DNA of 64,000 bases from Bacteroidales bacterium (GCA_017469845.1 JAFUFP010000047.1:1-64000); one strand, 5' to 3'; shown: positions 1-9,412, counted from the stretch's first letter. The notes: generated from the sequence alone by a model not told the origin. Numbers and translations: made by a program.

Positions 1-169
1 TCTTCCAACCATGGCCTTCCAGTTCGAAAGGGCTGCCGAACGCCATGGGACAATCCTGTGTCTGCGTCACAGATTGCTTCGGAAATGCTCCGAAATCAAA
101 AATCTCTCTTTTGCAATAGGTATTTGATGCGTCAGTCCTACTTGTGAAGAGCCCTTTTGTTTTTGTCCG
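1..169. other. Unassigned left edge
   Basis: No gene can be supported here. On the minus strand a frame is open from about base 160 to the window edge, so a gene lying mostly outside the window could end or begin here, but there is no recognisable protein signature. The right end runs into the promoter of the alkaline phosphatase fusion. Confidence 0.3.
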
Positions 170-201
170 TTGCCTTGCGGCAAAAAAAATAAGTATATTT
201 G
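170..201 (+). promoter_or_regulatory. Bacteroidetes-type promoter of phosphatase fusion gene
   Basis: TATATTTG at 194-201 matches the -7 consensus TAnnTTTG, with TTG at 170-172 and a 21-base spacer. Transcription would start near 208. This argues for translation starting at ATG 266 rather than at the upstream in-frame codon at 170, which lies inside the promoter. Confidence 0.6.
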
Positions 202-265
202 TTGTTTACGGGAGGTCTTATTGAATCGGACACACCCTATAGATTCTGAACAAATACTTTTTTAT

Positions 266-2983
266 ATGCATAGACTGCTTTCAAGGGGAATTTCCCTTAT
301 CCTCGCTTCCGCAGCGGTGCTTTCCCTCGCCGTCGGTTGCGCAAAGAAGGATTCCGTCAAACCGACGAAGAATCTTATAGTGATGATTACGGACGGAACT
401 TCCACGGGACTTCTTTCCACCACCCGCTGGTACAAACAGTATCTCGATCCCCAGGAGAACCTTTCCTCCCTGGCCATCGACCCTTACATCAAGGGCCTCG
501 TTAGGGTGAACAACTCCGACGCGCCGATCGCCGAGTCTTCGGGATCGATGTCGGACTACATGACGGGAGTTCTCCAGCAGGGAAGGAACCTTTCCGTCTA
601 TCCCCAGTCGAACCCTCCGTTCGATCTGGTTCCGATAGATATTTCGAGGGAGTTCCAGCCGCAGACCACGCTCGCCGAGGCGGCCAGATTGCAGCAGGGT
701 AAGTCCGTCGGTGTTGTGGCTACCTGCGTATTCTACCACGCCACTCCCGCCGCGACATCGGCCCATACCGTGGAAAGGAGCGCCACCCATGACATAGCCC
801 GCCAGATGGCTTCACAGGGCCTTGACGTCGTCTTCGCCGGTGGAGCCAAAGCGGTCGATGATGAAGTGAAGGGAATACTTTCCGATGAGGGCATAACGTA
901 CATTGAAAAGGACGTGAACGCTTTCAGGAACCATTCCGACGGAAAAGTCTGGGCGATCTTCAATGACGACAACATGCAGTACGAGATTGACCGGGATGAA
1001 AGCGAACCTTCCTTGACCGAAATGACACAGAAGGCCATTTCCCTCCTTTCGAAGAATCCCAAGGGCTTCTTCCTCATGGTCGAGGGCAGCAAGGTCGATA
1101 TGGCTGCGCATGCCAAGGACCCGGTCGGTACGATAACGGAGTTCATCGAGTTCAACAACGCCGTCCAGGCGGTGATGGACTTCGCTAAGAAGGACGGGAA
1201 CACCACCGTCGTCATAATGCCCGACCACGGGACCGGCGGAATCACCATGGGTGACGCGAATTACGCCAACTACACCAAGCAGCCGCTGGATTCGATGTTC
1301 TACCAGTTCTCCAAGTACAAGGCTTCCGGAGTGAGGATGAACGAACTCCTCCAGAAGTGCGCCCCCGAGGATATGGCAAAAGTTTTCAAGGAGTATACCG
1401 ACATTGACCTCAAACCCGCCGAACTGGCGGCCCTGCAGTCGCACAGGGGATTGGAGGTGAAGGACTACATGAACGCTTCACATGAATCCACCCTCTCGGC
1501 GGAGATAAACAGGATAGTGACTTCCCATACCCATATCGCCTTCATCAGCGGAAACCATACCGGAGAGGATGTCTTCTATGCGGTATACAATCCCAACGGA
1601 CAGACTCCCCAGGGGGTGATCCGAAACATCGAACTGAACCGCTACATGCGCAAGGCATTGGGACTCAAGAAGGAACTTGAAACCACTACCGATGAACTCT
1701 ACGTTCCCCACTATGACCTTTTCTACGGATATGACTATTCGGTGGAGAAGGACGGAAAGTCCGATCCCACCCTGAAGGTCACTTCCGGAGGCCATACTCT
1801 TGAAATCCCTGCCAACAGGTCGTACTATTTCCTGGACGGGCAGAAGAAGGATACCCCTTCGGTCCTTTGCTGGATAAGGGAGAACGACAATTTCTACGTG
1901 CCTTCTTCGATGAAGGACCTTCTTCCCGCACCGGCTCCTGAGGTCAGGACTGAGGTCCCCGTCTATGCCTGGGGCTCCGTCCCCGGTGACGCAACGGCGG
2001 AGAGCATGGAAGCATTGTTCAATTCCTGGAAAGCCCATGGCGTCAGCGGAGTTTGCATGAACGCCGGGATGGACTTCGACAGGATAGCCATCGCCTCCAA
2101 GGCCGCGCACAAGGTCGGTCTTGAGTATCATGCGTGGATTCCGGTAATGCCTCAGAAGGGCCTTCCCCATTCATGGTATGCGGTGAGCCGTGAAGGCAAG
2201 AGCGCTGACACCGATCCCGCTTTCGTCTCCCACTACACTTTCCTTGATCCGGCCAATCCCGAAGTCCGCAAGTGGGCTGTTGAACAGTTGGGAAAGGCGG
2301 CGGAGATTCCGGATGTGGATTACGTCCAGCTGGATTACATCCGTTACCCCGACGTGATCCTCGCCAGAGGCCTATGGGACAAGTACGGTCTCGATATGCA
2401 CAGCGAGTACGCACCTGCGGATTACTGCTACTGCGACCGCTGCGTGGCGGAGTTCAAGGCCAAGACCGGCATCGACATACGTAAGGTCAGGAACCCTTCG
2501 AACGTCGCCGCCTGGGCCCAGTTCAGATGTGACGCGGTTACTGAACTTGTGAAGATGGTCGCCGATGAAGTCCACGCCAAGGGCAAGAAACTTTCCGCGG
2601 ATGTCTTCCCGGGTCCCGCATCCCACGCAAAGTGGATGGTGAGACAGGATTGGGACAAATGGCCTTTGGATGTGGCTTTCCCGATGAACTACAACGATTT
2701 CTACTTGGGTGATACGGATTGGATCGCCAAGGTGACGAGAGAGGAAGTGAGGACAGGTCTTCCCATAATGAGCGGTCTTTTCATCTGCAGGGAATGGCAG
2801 AAGAAGGCTTCTCTCGAAGATCCCGAAGCTTCAGGTCTCATCCCCAGTGAAATCGCCGCGGCCGTGGAAGGCTCGATGAGGGCCGGAGCCAAGGGCATAT
2901 GCCTCTTCACTCCCGACAGCATGACGGATGAGCATTGGGCGGCGCTCGATGCCGCAAGGAAAGAGTGGGTGGAAGGTAAGTGA
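266..2983 (+). CDS. Exported alkaline phosphatase fused to GHL10-type glycosidase-like domain
   Basis: A 905-residue protein with a lipoprotein-type leader (LAVGC, Cys25). Residues about 35-480 are an alkaline phosphatase domain. The metal site is recognisable: Asp43 in MITDG, the HATPAATSAH motif, MVEGSKVDMAAH (D and H three residues apart), MPDHGTGG and a final SGNHTGED His. The nucleophile should lie in ESSGSMSDYMTG. After a linker, about residues 610-900 form a DUF187/GHL10-like TIM barrel with the family hallmark VQLDYIRYP. Known single-domain families do these two jobs separately; the fusion suggests cell-surface release of phosphate from a phosphorylated glycan, which is inference. The start at 266 was chosen because the longer frame begins inside the promoter. 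Spacing to the next gene is convergent, with a terminator between. Confidence 0.85.
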   Translation: MHRLLSRGISLILASAAVLSLAVGCAKKDSVKPTKNLIVMITDGTSTGLLSTTRWYKQYLDPQENLSSLAIDPYIKGLVRVNNSDAPIAESSGSMSDYMTGVLQQGRNLSVYPQSNPPFDLVPIDISREFQPQTTLAEAARLQQGKSVGVVATCVFYHATPAATSAHTVERSATHDIARQMASQGLDVVFAGGAKAVDDEVKGILSDEGITYIEKDVNAFRNHSDGKVWAIFNDDNMQYEIDRDESEPSLTEMTQKAISLLSKNPKGFFLMVEGSKVDMAAHAKDPVGTITEFIEFNNAVQAVMDFAKKDGNTTVVIMPDHGTGGITMGDANYANYTKQPLDSMFYQFSKYKASGVRMNELLQKCAPEDMAKVFKEYTDIDLKPAELAALQSHRGLEVKDYMNASHESTLSAEINRIVTSHTHIAFISGNHTGEDVFYAVYNPNGQTPQGVIRNIELNRYMRKALGLKKELETTTDELYVPHYDLFYGYDYSVEKDGKSDPTLKVTSGGHTLEIPANRSYYFLDGQKKDTPSVLCWIRENDNFYVPSSMKDLLPAPAPEVRTEVPVYAWGSVPGDATAESMEALFNSWKAHGVSGVCMNAGMDFDRIAIASKAAHKVGLEYHAWIPVMPQKGLPHSWYAVSREGKSADTDPAFVSHYTFLDPANPEVRKWAVEQLGKAAEIPDVDYVQLDYIRYPDVILARGLWDKYGLDMHSEYAPADYCYCDRCVAEFKAKTGIDIRKVRNPSNVAAWAQFRCDAVTELVKMVADEVHAKGKKLSADVFPGPASHAKWMVRQDWDKWPLDVAFPMNYNDFYLGDTDWIAKVTREEVRTGLPIMSGLFICREWQKKASLEDPEASGLIPSEIAAAVEGSMRAGAKGICLFTPDSMTDEHWAALDAARKEWVEGK

Positions 2984-3023
2984 CATCTTCCTTCCGTCTT
3001 CCGGCGGAAATGATATGTGAAAT

Positions 3024-3060
3024 GGAGGTGAAACCCAAAGGGACTCACCTCCAATTTTTT
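3024..3060 (+). terminator. Rho-independent terminator
   Basis: GGAGGTGA (3024-3031) pairs with TCACCTCC (3045-3052), followed by a run of six T. It lies 40 bases after the phosphatase fusion gene stop. Confidence 0.8.
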
Positions 3061-3064
3061 CTTC

Positions 3065-3148
3065 AAAACGCGTTATTTCGCAAAAAGTGTGTCTTCTAAA
3101 ACGCGTTATTTTACATAAAACGGGTAGGCTAAAACGCGTTATTTTACA
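3065..3148. repeat. Three 18-base direct repeats with exact 33-base period
   Basis: AAAACGCGTTATTTTACA occurs at 3098-3115 and 3131-3148, and with two changes (TTTCGCA) at 3065-3082. The starts are 33 bases apart each time, so 15 unrelated bases separate the units. Each unit contains the self-complementary core AACGCGTT. The block sits between two convergent genes, just after a terminator, and the last unit supplies the stop codon of the leftward channel gene (TTA at 3144-3146 on the plus strand). Function unknown. Confidence 0.85.
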
Positions 3149-5834
3149 AGTTTTGCTCCTTTTCCGGACCTACGACCTGCTTGACGTAGACGTCTCTCTG
3201 AGGGAACGGGATTTCTATATTGTGCTCATTCAGAGTGTTGTAGATTATCTCCTTGGCCTTTGCGGCATAGGTGAAATGGGTCTCAACCGTCGTGAATTGC
3301 ACTACGGAGAGATTTACGCTGTTGTCGCCGAAGGAATCGAATCTCACGGTTATCCCTCTTGAGGGGTCGACGACATCCCTTCCGTACTCGTCCTTCGTCT
3401 GCAGAACTGACAGGGCTTCGGTCAGGATGTCCCTCACATAATCGACATCTGAACCGTATTTGATTCCCACGGGAATCTTCAGCAGCTCGTATGCGTGGTT
3501 TCTCGTGAGGTTCTTGAAGTTCTTGCTGAAGAGAGTCGAGTTCGGGAAGGCCATCACGGATCCGTCCTGTGCTACGATCTGCGTACTCTGGTAAGTGATG
3601 CTGTCTACGGTTCCCCTTATGCCGTCGCACTCGATGACGTCACCAACTCTCAGCCTTCCGCTCATCAGTTGTATGCCGTAGAAGAAGTTGTTGAGGACAT
3701 CCTTGAGTGCGAATCCGATACCGGTGGCGAGACCCGTACTGATGATCGTTATGGCGGAAGTCGGGATCTTGAGCATAAGGAACGAGATGATGACGAAGAG
3801 GCCCCAGCACAGAAGGCTTATTATGTTGTCGGAGAGATTGAAGTTGAGGTCCGTCTCCTTGAACATCTTGCCGTCCTTGAGTTTGGCGATGGCGCTCTTC
3901 GACCTCCATACCCTTACGAGAGACTTGAGGAAGTAGCTGAGGAACTTGAAAAGGAAGAAAAGGCTGGCCACGATGCAGGCCTTCATCACCGACAGGTGAA
4001 TGACCTTGTCGACGTTGATTACAGGCTTGACGAAGTACTCGACGCATATTCCCGAAAGGTCGAAGACGTTTCCGGCCATGAAGATGCATACGGGGATCGA
4101 CCAGATGGCGGCGAGGGGAACGAACATCATCCTCACCATGTCGAAGAGCCATGAGACCTCGATGAAAGCTCCCTTTCCCTTCAAGGGGAGGTAAGGGTTC
4201 TTGCCCCTGTATTCCATTATCCTGTGGGCGAGATGTTTGTTGTAGTATCTCTGCATCAGGACGAAGAGGGCGTTTATGGTCTGGATCATCGTGAGTTGGA
4301 ATATCCACCAGATGACGATGAGAAGGGCCATCATCATGTATCCCCACCAGGCGATCACCGTTGAAACGAGGAGGATGGCCAGGGTTATCCACATGTAGAT
4401 TTTGTCGGCCTTCTTGAGGTGCTTGCCGTGTTTGCAGATTACGACGATCTGCCAAACGGAGAAGATGACCAGAAGAACCGGGAATACTATCAGCAGGAGG
4501 CTGTTGGGGATGAATACGATTCTGAAGGTGATGATTATGAAACCTGTCAGTATGATGGGGAAGTAAGCCCTCAGGGCATGTTTCCCTTCATTTCCCTCCA
4601 TACGGATGAGGAGCGAAGTGAAGATGGCGGCCAGCATCCATGCGAACTCCACAAGCAACTTAGATGCCATCCTGAAGAAGTTCTGGTCCGAAAGGATGTT
4701 CGCTATTCCGACGGTGAGGGCGAAGATGACGACTCCTCCCAGAAGGAGGAACAGGAACCTGTGCTCCCTGAAGAAGTCGGTGGAGAAGTATTTGACTTTC
4801 TTCAGGAGAAGCCTGATTATGATGTTACTGAGGATCGTCGCTATGATGATGTAGAAAAAGACGATGAGGGAGAACCAGATCACCATCGGACCTCTCCATT
4901 CACTGAATGAACCGGGTGCGCCTTCGGGTTCGCTGTACTTGTCCGAGCAATCCTTCCATGCCTGGCGGATGTTGTCCCCGAGGTTTTTCAGGACCAGGAA
5001 GTAGTTGTCCTGCCCTTCAATGAATATCTTCTTCTGGACAAGGGAATACCTTTCCTGGGCGTAGTCATAGGCGTCCTTGAGGTGACGGTCCGTTTCCGTA
5101 TAGTAGGTGTTGTCCTCGTCGACACGGAAGAGGCTCTCCCAGTACAGGTCCAGAATCATCTGGGCGTAGTGAAGGCAGCTGTCCCTTTCGGCTTGGGCTT
5201 CCTTGTCCAGTTCGAAGGGGTTTTCTTCGATGTCGTCCATGAAGGAGGGGAGAGCACCCTGGAGGGTGTCGATCACCGCCATGATGGAGTCAAGGCCCGT
5301 AAGCGGGGCTGAAGCCGAATCCGTCTCCTCCGCCGGAACTTCTTTGGCGGGTGCGGGTTCATCTTCCTCGTCTTCGTCGTCATCCGAGGAGTTGTTCTTT
5401 ATCACCGGAGGAAGGTTCTTCAGGGTTATGACCATCTTCTCGTAGCGGTCAACTTCGATCTCGGCCCGGGAGACGATTTCGTCATAGGGGATCTTGGTAC
5501 GGTTGAAGGTGAGGTACTGGTTCGACACCTCCTCCAGTGCGTAGGTGAGGTCGAAGGTGAAATCCTGCTTCTGGGAGTAGAGCATGAGCGAGAGCTCGTT
5601 GCACTTTTCGATCAGTTCCACGAGCTGCGAATGCTGCTTCTGCTCGGTCTCGGCAGCTCCCATCGCTTCGGCAAGGAGGTCCTCATAGGCGCTCTTGAGC
5701 TCATAGTGGAGGACCTTCAGGGTCTTTCCGATGTTCCTTTCGGTGAATACCGCTCCAGCCGGAAAGACAGCTCCGGCAATGACGGCCGACAGTACCACCG
5801 CCCTCAGTATGTATGATGAAATCTTTCCTTTCAT
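3144..5834 (-). CDS. Large mechanosensitive ion channel, MscS family
   Basis: An 896-residue inner membrane protein. The N-terminus has a signal-like hydrophobic segment, then about 280 residues of charged, partly coiled-coil-like periplasmic sequence including an acidic run (DDDEDEEDE), then about ten hydrophobic segments and a C-terminal MscS beta domain with the typical VGDVIECDGIRGTVDSI and FPNSTLF stretches. The architecture resembles MscK/MscM-type channels, which release solutes on hypo-osmotic shock. The start at 5834 (MKGKISSY) was preferred over the upstream in-frame ATG at 5975 because a leftward -7 box lies at 5860-5867. Divergent from the YhhN gene. Confidence 0.88.
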   Translation of the reverse strand: MKGKISSYILRAVVLSAVIAGAVFPAGAVFTERNIGKTLKVLHYELKSAYEDLLAEAMGAAETEQKQHSQLVELIEKCNELSLMLYSQKQDFTFDLTYALEEVSNQYLTFNRTKIPYDEIVSRAEIEVDRYEKMVITLKNLPPVIKNNSSDDDEDEEDEPAPAKEVPAEETDSASAPLTGLDSIMAVIDTLQGALPSFMDDIEENPFELDKEAQAERDSCLHYAQMILDLYWESLFRVDEDNTYYTETDRHLKDAYDYAQERYSLVQKKIFIEGQDNYFLVLKNLGDNIRQAWKDCSDKYSEPEGAPGSFSEWRGPMVIWFSLIVFFYIIIATILSNIIIRLLLKKVKYFSTDFFREHRFLFLLLGGVVIFALTVGIANILSDQNFFRMASKLLVEFAWMLAAIFTSLLIRMEGNEGKHALRAYFPIILTGFIIITFRIVFIPNSLLLIVFPVLLVIFSVWQIVVICKHGKHLKKADKIYMWITLAILLVSTVIAWWGYMMMALLIVIWWIFQLTMIQTINALFVLMQRYYNKHLAHRIMEYRGKNPYLPLKGKGAFIEVSWLFDMVRMMFVPLAAIWSIPVCIFMAGNVFDLSGICVEYFVKPVINVDKVIHLSVMKACIVASLFFLFKFLSYFLKSLVRVWRSKSAIAKLKDGKMFKETDLNFNLSDNIISLLCWGLFVIISFLMLKIPTSAITIISTGLATGIGFALKDVLNNFFYGIQLMSGRLRVGDVIECDGIRGTVDSITYQSTQIVAQDGSVMAFPNSTLFSKNFKNLTRNHAYELLKIPVGIKYGSDVDYVRDILTEALSVLQTKDEYGRDVVDPSRGITVRFDSFGDNSVNLSVVQFTTVETHFTYAAKAKEIIYNTLNEHNIEIPFPQRDVYVKQVVGPEKEQNL

Positions 5835-5859
5835 GGTGAAATCTTCTTCTCGTATTCCC

Positions 5860-5867
5860 CAAAGGTA
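5860..5867 (-). promoter_or_regulatory. -7 box of mscS-family gene promoter
   Basis: On the minus strand this reads TACCTTTG, an exact TAnnTTTG match 25 bases before the chosen start codon. No convincing -33 element is seen at the usual distance. Confidence 0.45.
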
Positions 5868-5940
5868 CTTCATTTGCAGCAAAAATTCTCTTCCGTCAAA
5901 GAAAACTTTCGTTTTGTGGAAGCGGAAACCCTTTGCCATG

Positions 5941-5972
5941 TTGTATTTTTCCCTCCGGAAAGCATACCTTTG
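5941..5972 (+). promoter_or_regulatory. Promoter of YhhN-family gene
   Basis: TACCTTTG at 5965-5972 with TTG at 5941-5943 and a 21-base spacer, 31 bases before the ATG at 6004. It is divergent from the channel gene's own -7 box. Confidence 0.65.
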
Positions 5973-6003
5973 CATAAATATGTCAATGGAATAATTTCAG
6001 CCG

Positions 6004-6804
6004 ATGGATAAATCTACTCTTACGCCGGGCAATTACGGGTACGTGTTCATTTCTTTTCTGAGCATGGCCCTTTTCATCATGTGCTCGGCGGCAATTATCC
6101 TTTTTGACGTTCTTTCTCTAAGGGAACCCGCCCTTCTTCTGAAGACCCTCCTTGTTCCGATGCTGATGGTGAACACTCTGTGCCTCATCTTCAGGGACAG
6201 GGGAGACCGGACCGCCGCAGTTGCCGTATCCGGAGCGATGGTCTTCCATGCAGTCGGGGACGGTCTCATGGAATTCGGCGGAAGTACCTTTCTCTGGGCA
6301 TTGGGTGCCTTCCTTGTCGGGCATGTGATTTTCCTTCTGTATTTCATAAGGGGAGTGGGGAAGCAGCATTTCCCCGGCAATCTGGTCTGGATGATCGCGG
6401 CCGCTTTCGCCGTACTTGCGGGCCTTTGGCTTTCCCCTTCCTCTGAGATGATCCTTCCCGTTTGCGTTTACTCTCTTGCCCTTCTATATTATCCCGCTTC
6501 AGCTTTGGCTGGAATGTATGAATGCCGGCGAAGGCGGAAGATTGGGGAGGAAGTTCATCCTTTGCGTCGCCCTGCCTTTTTGTGCATCCTTTGCGGCGGA
6601 ATCCTTTTCATCCTGTCCGACGGCCTTATTGCGCTGTATGTTTTCAAAGGTGCGGAATTTCCTCTTTACGCAGCCGTCGTGATGGTCCTTTACCTTGGGG
6701 CGGAGTTCCTTCTGTCGAGGGGAGCGTGGCTGCTTTCCCGCTGCCCGGCAGTGCCTGCGGAAGACTTCGATGAGAAAAAAGAGGAGGAAAATTTTGCCGA
6801 ATAG
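6004..6804 (+). CDS. YhhN/TMEM86-family integral membrane protein
   Basis: A 266-residue protein with about eight hydrophobic segments. The order of motifs, KTLLVPMLMV near residue 47, GDGLMEFGG near 87 and GAFLVGHVIFLLYF near 100, is that of the YhhN/TMEM86 family. Animal members hydrolyse lysoplasmalogen; the bacterial substrate is not settled, so only the family is assigned. It has its own promoter and ends 45 bases before the transporter gene, which also has a promoter. Confidence 0.75.
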   Translation: MDKSTLTPGNYGYVFISFLSMALFIMCSAAIILFDVLSLREPALLLKTLLVPMLMVNTLCLIFRDRGDRTAAVAVSGAMVFHAVGDGLMEFGGSTFLWALGAFLVGHVIFLLYFIRGVGKQHFPGNLVWMIAAAFAVLAGLWLSPSSEMILPVCVYSLALLYYPASALAGMYECRRRRKIGEEVHPLRRPAFLCILCGGILFILSDGLIALYVFKGAEFPLYAAVVMVLYLGAEFLLSRGAWLLSRCPAVPAEDFDEKKEEENFAE

Positions 6805-6823
6805 CGATTTAGGAATAACTTTG
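6794..6823 (+). promoter_or_regulatory. Promoter of AspT/YidE-type transporter gene
   Basis: TAACTTTG at 6816-6823, TTG at 6794-6796, spacer 19. The -33 element lies within the 3' end of the YhhN-family gene. Confidence 0.6.
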
Positions 6824-6848
6824 CGGCCCGTTTTCCGATAAAAGACAG

Positions 6849-8513
6849 ATGCTGGACTGGATTCAATCATTCTTTGTCGAACACTCCGCCGTTCAGGCGG
6901 TGACGATTCTCATGGCCATAATCGCCCTGGGACTGTCTCTGGGAAGAATCAAGGTCGGCGGGGTGAGCCTCGGTGTCACCTTCGTCTTTTTCGTCGGAAT
7001 CATCGCGGGACATTTCTCCCTTCGGATCGATCCGCAGATGCTGCGTTTCGCTGAGGACTTCGGACTCATCATCTTCGTCTATGCCCTCGGTCTTCAGGTG
7101 GGACCGGGTTTTTTCAACAGTTTCCGGAGCGGAGGACTGCGTCTCAATATGCTTTCCGTAGCCGTTATACTCCTCGGAACGGTCATGGCCGTTTTGATGA
7201 GCCTCATTCCGGGAGTTTCTCTTCCCGAGATGGTCGGTATCCTCTGCGGTGCGACGACCAATACTCCGGCACTCGGAGCCGCGCAGCAGACCCTTTCCCA
7301 GATGGGGCTTGACGCTTCGGTCCCGGCCCTCGGCTGCGCCGTGACATACCCTCTCGGAGTTGTCGGAGTCATTCTGGCGATGATCTTCCTCCGCAAGGTC
7401 ATCGTGCGGCCTTCCGATATCGAGAAGGCTGACCGTGAGGGAGGGGACTCCACGTTCATCGCGACTTACGTCCTGGTGAACCCGGCGACCGTAGGAAAGA
7501 CCGTCTCGCAGGTAGCTTCCATGACGAAGGACCACTTCGTGATTTCCAGGATATGGAGGGACGGGGAACTTCTTATCCCGGGAGCGTATACGATCCTCTG
7601 TGAGGGTGACCGCCTCCTTGTGACGTGTTCACATTCGGATGCTGATGACATGGTGCTGATTTTCGGAAAGAGGGAGGATATGGACTGGAACCGAAGCTCC
7701 ATCGACTGGAACGCGCTTGACAAGGATATCGTATCACAGAGGATACTTGTGACGAGGCCTTCCGTCAACGGACATACCATCGCTTCGATGAATTTCCGGA
7801 GCCGTTTCGGGGTGAACGTCACGAGGATTCTGCGCTCGGGCATAATGATCCTCGCCATGCCCGAAACCATCATCCGTACCGGTGACAAGCTTGTCGTCGT
7901 GGGGCCTTCCGAAGGAATCGAGAAGGTGTCACGTGTCCTCGGAAATGCTGTCAAGGAACTAAGGGAGCCGAACCTGGTTTCCATTTCGATAGGTATAATA
8001 ATAGGTCTTGTGATAGGGGCCATCCCGTTCTTCATCCCCGGGATGAGCGCACCACTGAAGGTGGGTCTCGCCGGTGGTCAGATCATTGCCGGTATCCTCG
8101 TGGGTGCTTTCGGTCCCAGGATCCATATGGTGGCCTACACCACCGAGAGCGCGAATCTGATGCTCCGTCGCCTTGGCCTTTCGCTCTACCTGGCCTGCCT
8201 CGGTCTTGAATCCGGCGCAAGGTTCTTCGAGACGGTGTTCCGTCCGGAAGGAGCGCTCTGGATAGGGCTGGGATTCCTCATCACGGTTATCCCGGTTCTT
8301 ATCGTTGGTGCTTTCTCCGTGAAGGCTATGAAGGTGGGATTCGGGACGGTATGCGGAATGCTGTGCGGAAGCATGGCCAATCCCATGGCCCTCACTTACG
8401 CCACGGACAATATCCCCGGAAACTCTTCCGCCCTTTCATATACGCAGGTCTATCCCCTCGGGATGTTCCTTCGCGTCATCATCGCCCAGACAGTTCTGGC
8501 TCTTTTCCTGTAG
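6849..8513 (+). CDS. AspT/YidE/YbjL-type transporter with two RCK_C domains
   Basis: A 554-residue inner membrane protein. Two hydrophobic halves (about residues 1-185 and 375-554) flank two TrkA-C (RCK_C) domains (about residues 195-275 and 285-365). Each membrane half carries the duplicated-family signature, for example CGATTNTPALGAA near residue 130 and CGSMANPMALTYA near 510. Members of this family include the aspartate:alanine exchanger AspT; the substrate here is not predictable. The RCK_C domains usually bind a small ligand that gates transport. Convergent with the downstream dehydrogenase gene, 21 bases apart. Confidence 0.85.
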   Translation: MLDWIQSFFVEHSAVQAVTILMAIIALGLSLGRIKVGGVSLGVTFVFFVGIIAGHFSLRIDPQMLRFAEDFGLIIFVYALGLQVGPGFFNSFRSGGLRLNMLSVAVILLGTVMAVLMSLIPGVSLPEMVGILCGATTNTPALGAAQQTLSQMGLDASVPALGCAVTYPLGVVGVILAMIFLRKVIVRPSDIEKADREGGDSTFIATYVLVNPATVGKTVSQVASMTKDHFVISRIWRDGELLIPGAYTILCEGDRLLVTCSHSDADDMVLIFGKREDMDWNRSSIDWNALDKDIVSQRILVTRPSVNGHTIASMNFRSRFGVNVTRILRSGIMILAMPETIIRTGDKLVVVGPSEGIEKVSRVLGNAVKELREPNLVSISIGIIIGLVIGAIPFFIPGMSAPLKVGLAGGQIIAGILVGAFGPRIHMVAYTTESANLMLRRLGLSLYLACLGLESGARFFETVFRPEGALWIGLGFLITVIPVLIVGAFSVKAMKVGFGTVCGMLCGSMANPMALTYATDNIPGNSSALSYTQVYPLGMFLRVIIAQTVLALFL

Positions 8514-8534
8514 ATTTTCTCCTTTCGGGAGTCA

Positions 8535-9347
8535 TCATGCGTAGAGAAGCCCTATTATCCATAGGGCGAATCTTCTCGGCAGTATTGCGTAGAGAACGTT
8601 TATCGCTTTATACTGAAGTCCCGGAGTGACGGTGGGCTTCATCCTTTTTCTTGTGGCCTGTCGTACTATGGCTGCGGCTATCCTTTCGGGAGACATTCCT
8701 CCCTTTTCGTCCTTTTCCATCTTTCCCACGCTCTTTTTGAGAGTGTCATGGTAAGGACTCTCTTCCGGGGCGAAAGTCTTCCTCGCCGATGTGAATCCCG
8801 TCGACGCGTCACCGGGAAGAATGCAGCAGCATTGTATCCCGAAGGGCTCCACTTCCAGGGAAAGGGCCTCCGTCATGGAAAGGACGGCGCTCTTGACGGC
8901 GCTGTAGTGGGCCTGGAAGGGGAGTGGAATCACTGCCGCGACTGAGGCAACGGTGATTATCCTTCCGCTTTTTCTTTCCCTCATGTGGGGAAGGACTTCA
9001 CGGATAAGACGCAGAGATCCGAAATAACAGGTCTCGAATTGGGAACGGGCGGTGTCCGTGGGGATATCCTCTATGCTTCCGGCGAATCCGTTTCCGGCGT
9101 TGCAGACGAGAATGTCTATCCTCCCTTCAAGGGAAATGACTTTCCCGACCGCTTCCTTCACCATTGTCTCATCGTTGATGTCCGCCTTCAGGGGCGTTAT
9201 GAGCGGATGCTCCGGAGCGGTTCCCCTTCTTGATAGGGCGTAGACTTTCATTCCTTTACCGGCGAGAAGGACGCAAGTTGCGGCTCCTATTCCGGAGCTG
9301 CCTCCGGAAAGGAGTACTATTTTCCTTTGAGAAGATTCCGTACTCAT
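8535..9347 (-). CDS. Short-chain dehydrogenase/reductase
   Basis: A 270-residue classical SDR. The NAD(P)-binding glycine motif GGSSGIG is at residues 15-21, NAG at 83-85, and the catalytic Ser135, Tyr148 and Lys152 (YSAVK) are all present. Arg40-Arg41 after the second beta strand favours NADP. The C-terminal hydrophobic stretch (INVLYAILPRRFALWIIGLLYA) suggests membrane association, as in lipid-modifying SDRs. The upstream in-frame start at 9524 would run across both divergent promoters, so 9347 is chosen. Substrate unknown; the divergent lipid-type cluster makes a lipid or ketone intermediate possible. Confidence 0.85.
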   Translation of the reverse strand: MSTESSQRKIVLLSGGSSGIGAATCVLLAGKGMKVYALSRRGTAPEHPLITPLKADINDETMVKEAVGKVISLEGRIDILVCNAGNGFAGSIEDIPTDTARSQFETCYFGSLRLIREVLPHMRERKSGRIITVASVAAVIPLPFQAHYSAVKSAVLSMTEALSLEVEPFGIQCCCILPGDASTGFTSARKTFAPEESPYHDTLKKSVGKMEKDEKGGMSPERIAAAIVRQATRKRMKPTVTPGLQYKAINVLYAILPRRFALWIIGLLYA

Positions 9348-9403
9348 TTGATGGATGGGATACTTTTTTTGTCGTTTGGCTTCACGAACTTCCGAATCAA
9401 AAA

Positions 9404-9411
9404 CAAAAGTA
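9404..9411 (-). promoter_or_regulatory. -7 box of SDR gene
   Basis: Minus-strand TACTTTTG, 57 bases before the start codon. It is one base away from the opposite -7 box at 9413-9420. Confidence 0.45.
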
Positions 9412-9412
9412 G

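Noticed and set aside
1..160. Open minus-strand frame at the window edge
   Set aside because: Too short and cut by the edge; no start, domain or promoter can be judged from this window.
3065..3148. CRISPR array
   Set aside because: Only three 18-base repeats with 15-base gaps, far shorter than CRISPR repeats and spacers, and no cas gene nearby.
5343..5400. Short GC/AT-biased run possibly a repeat
   Set aside because: It encodes the acidic linker (Asp/Glu run) of the channel protein and needs no other explanation.
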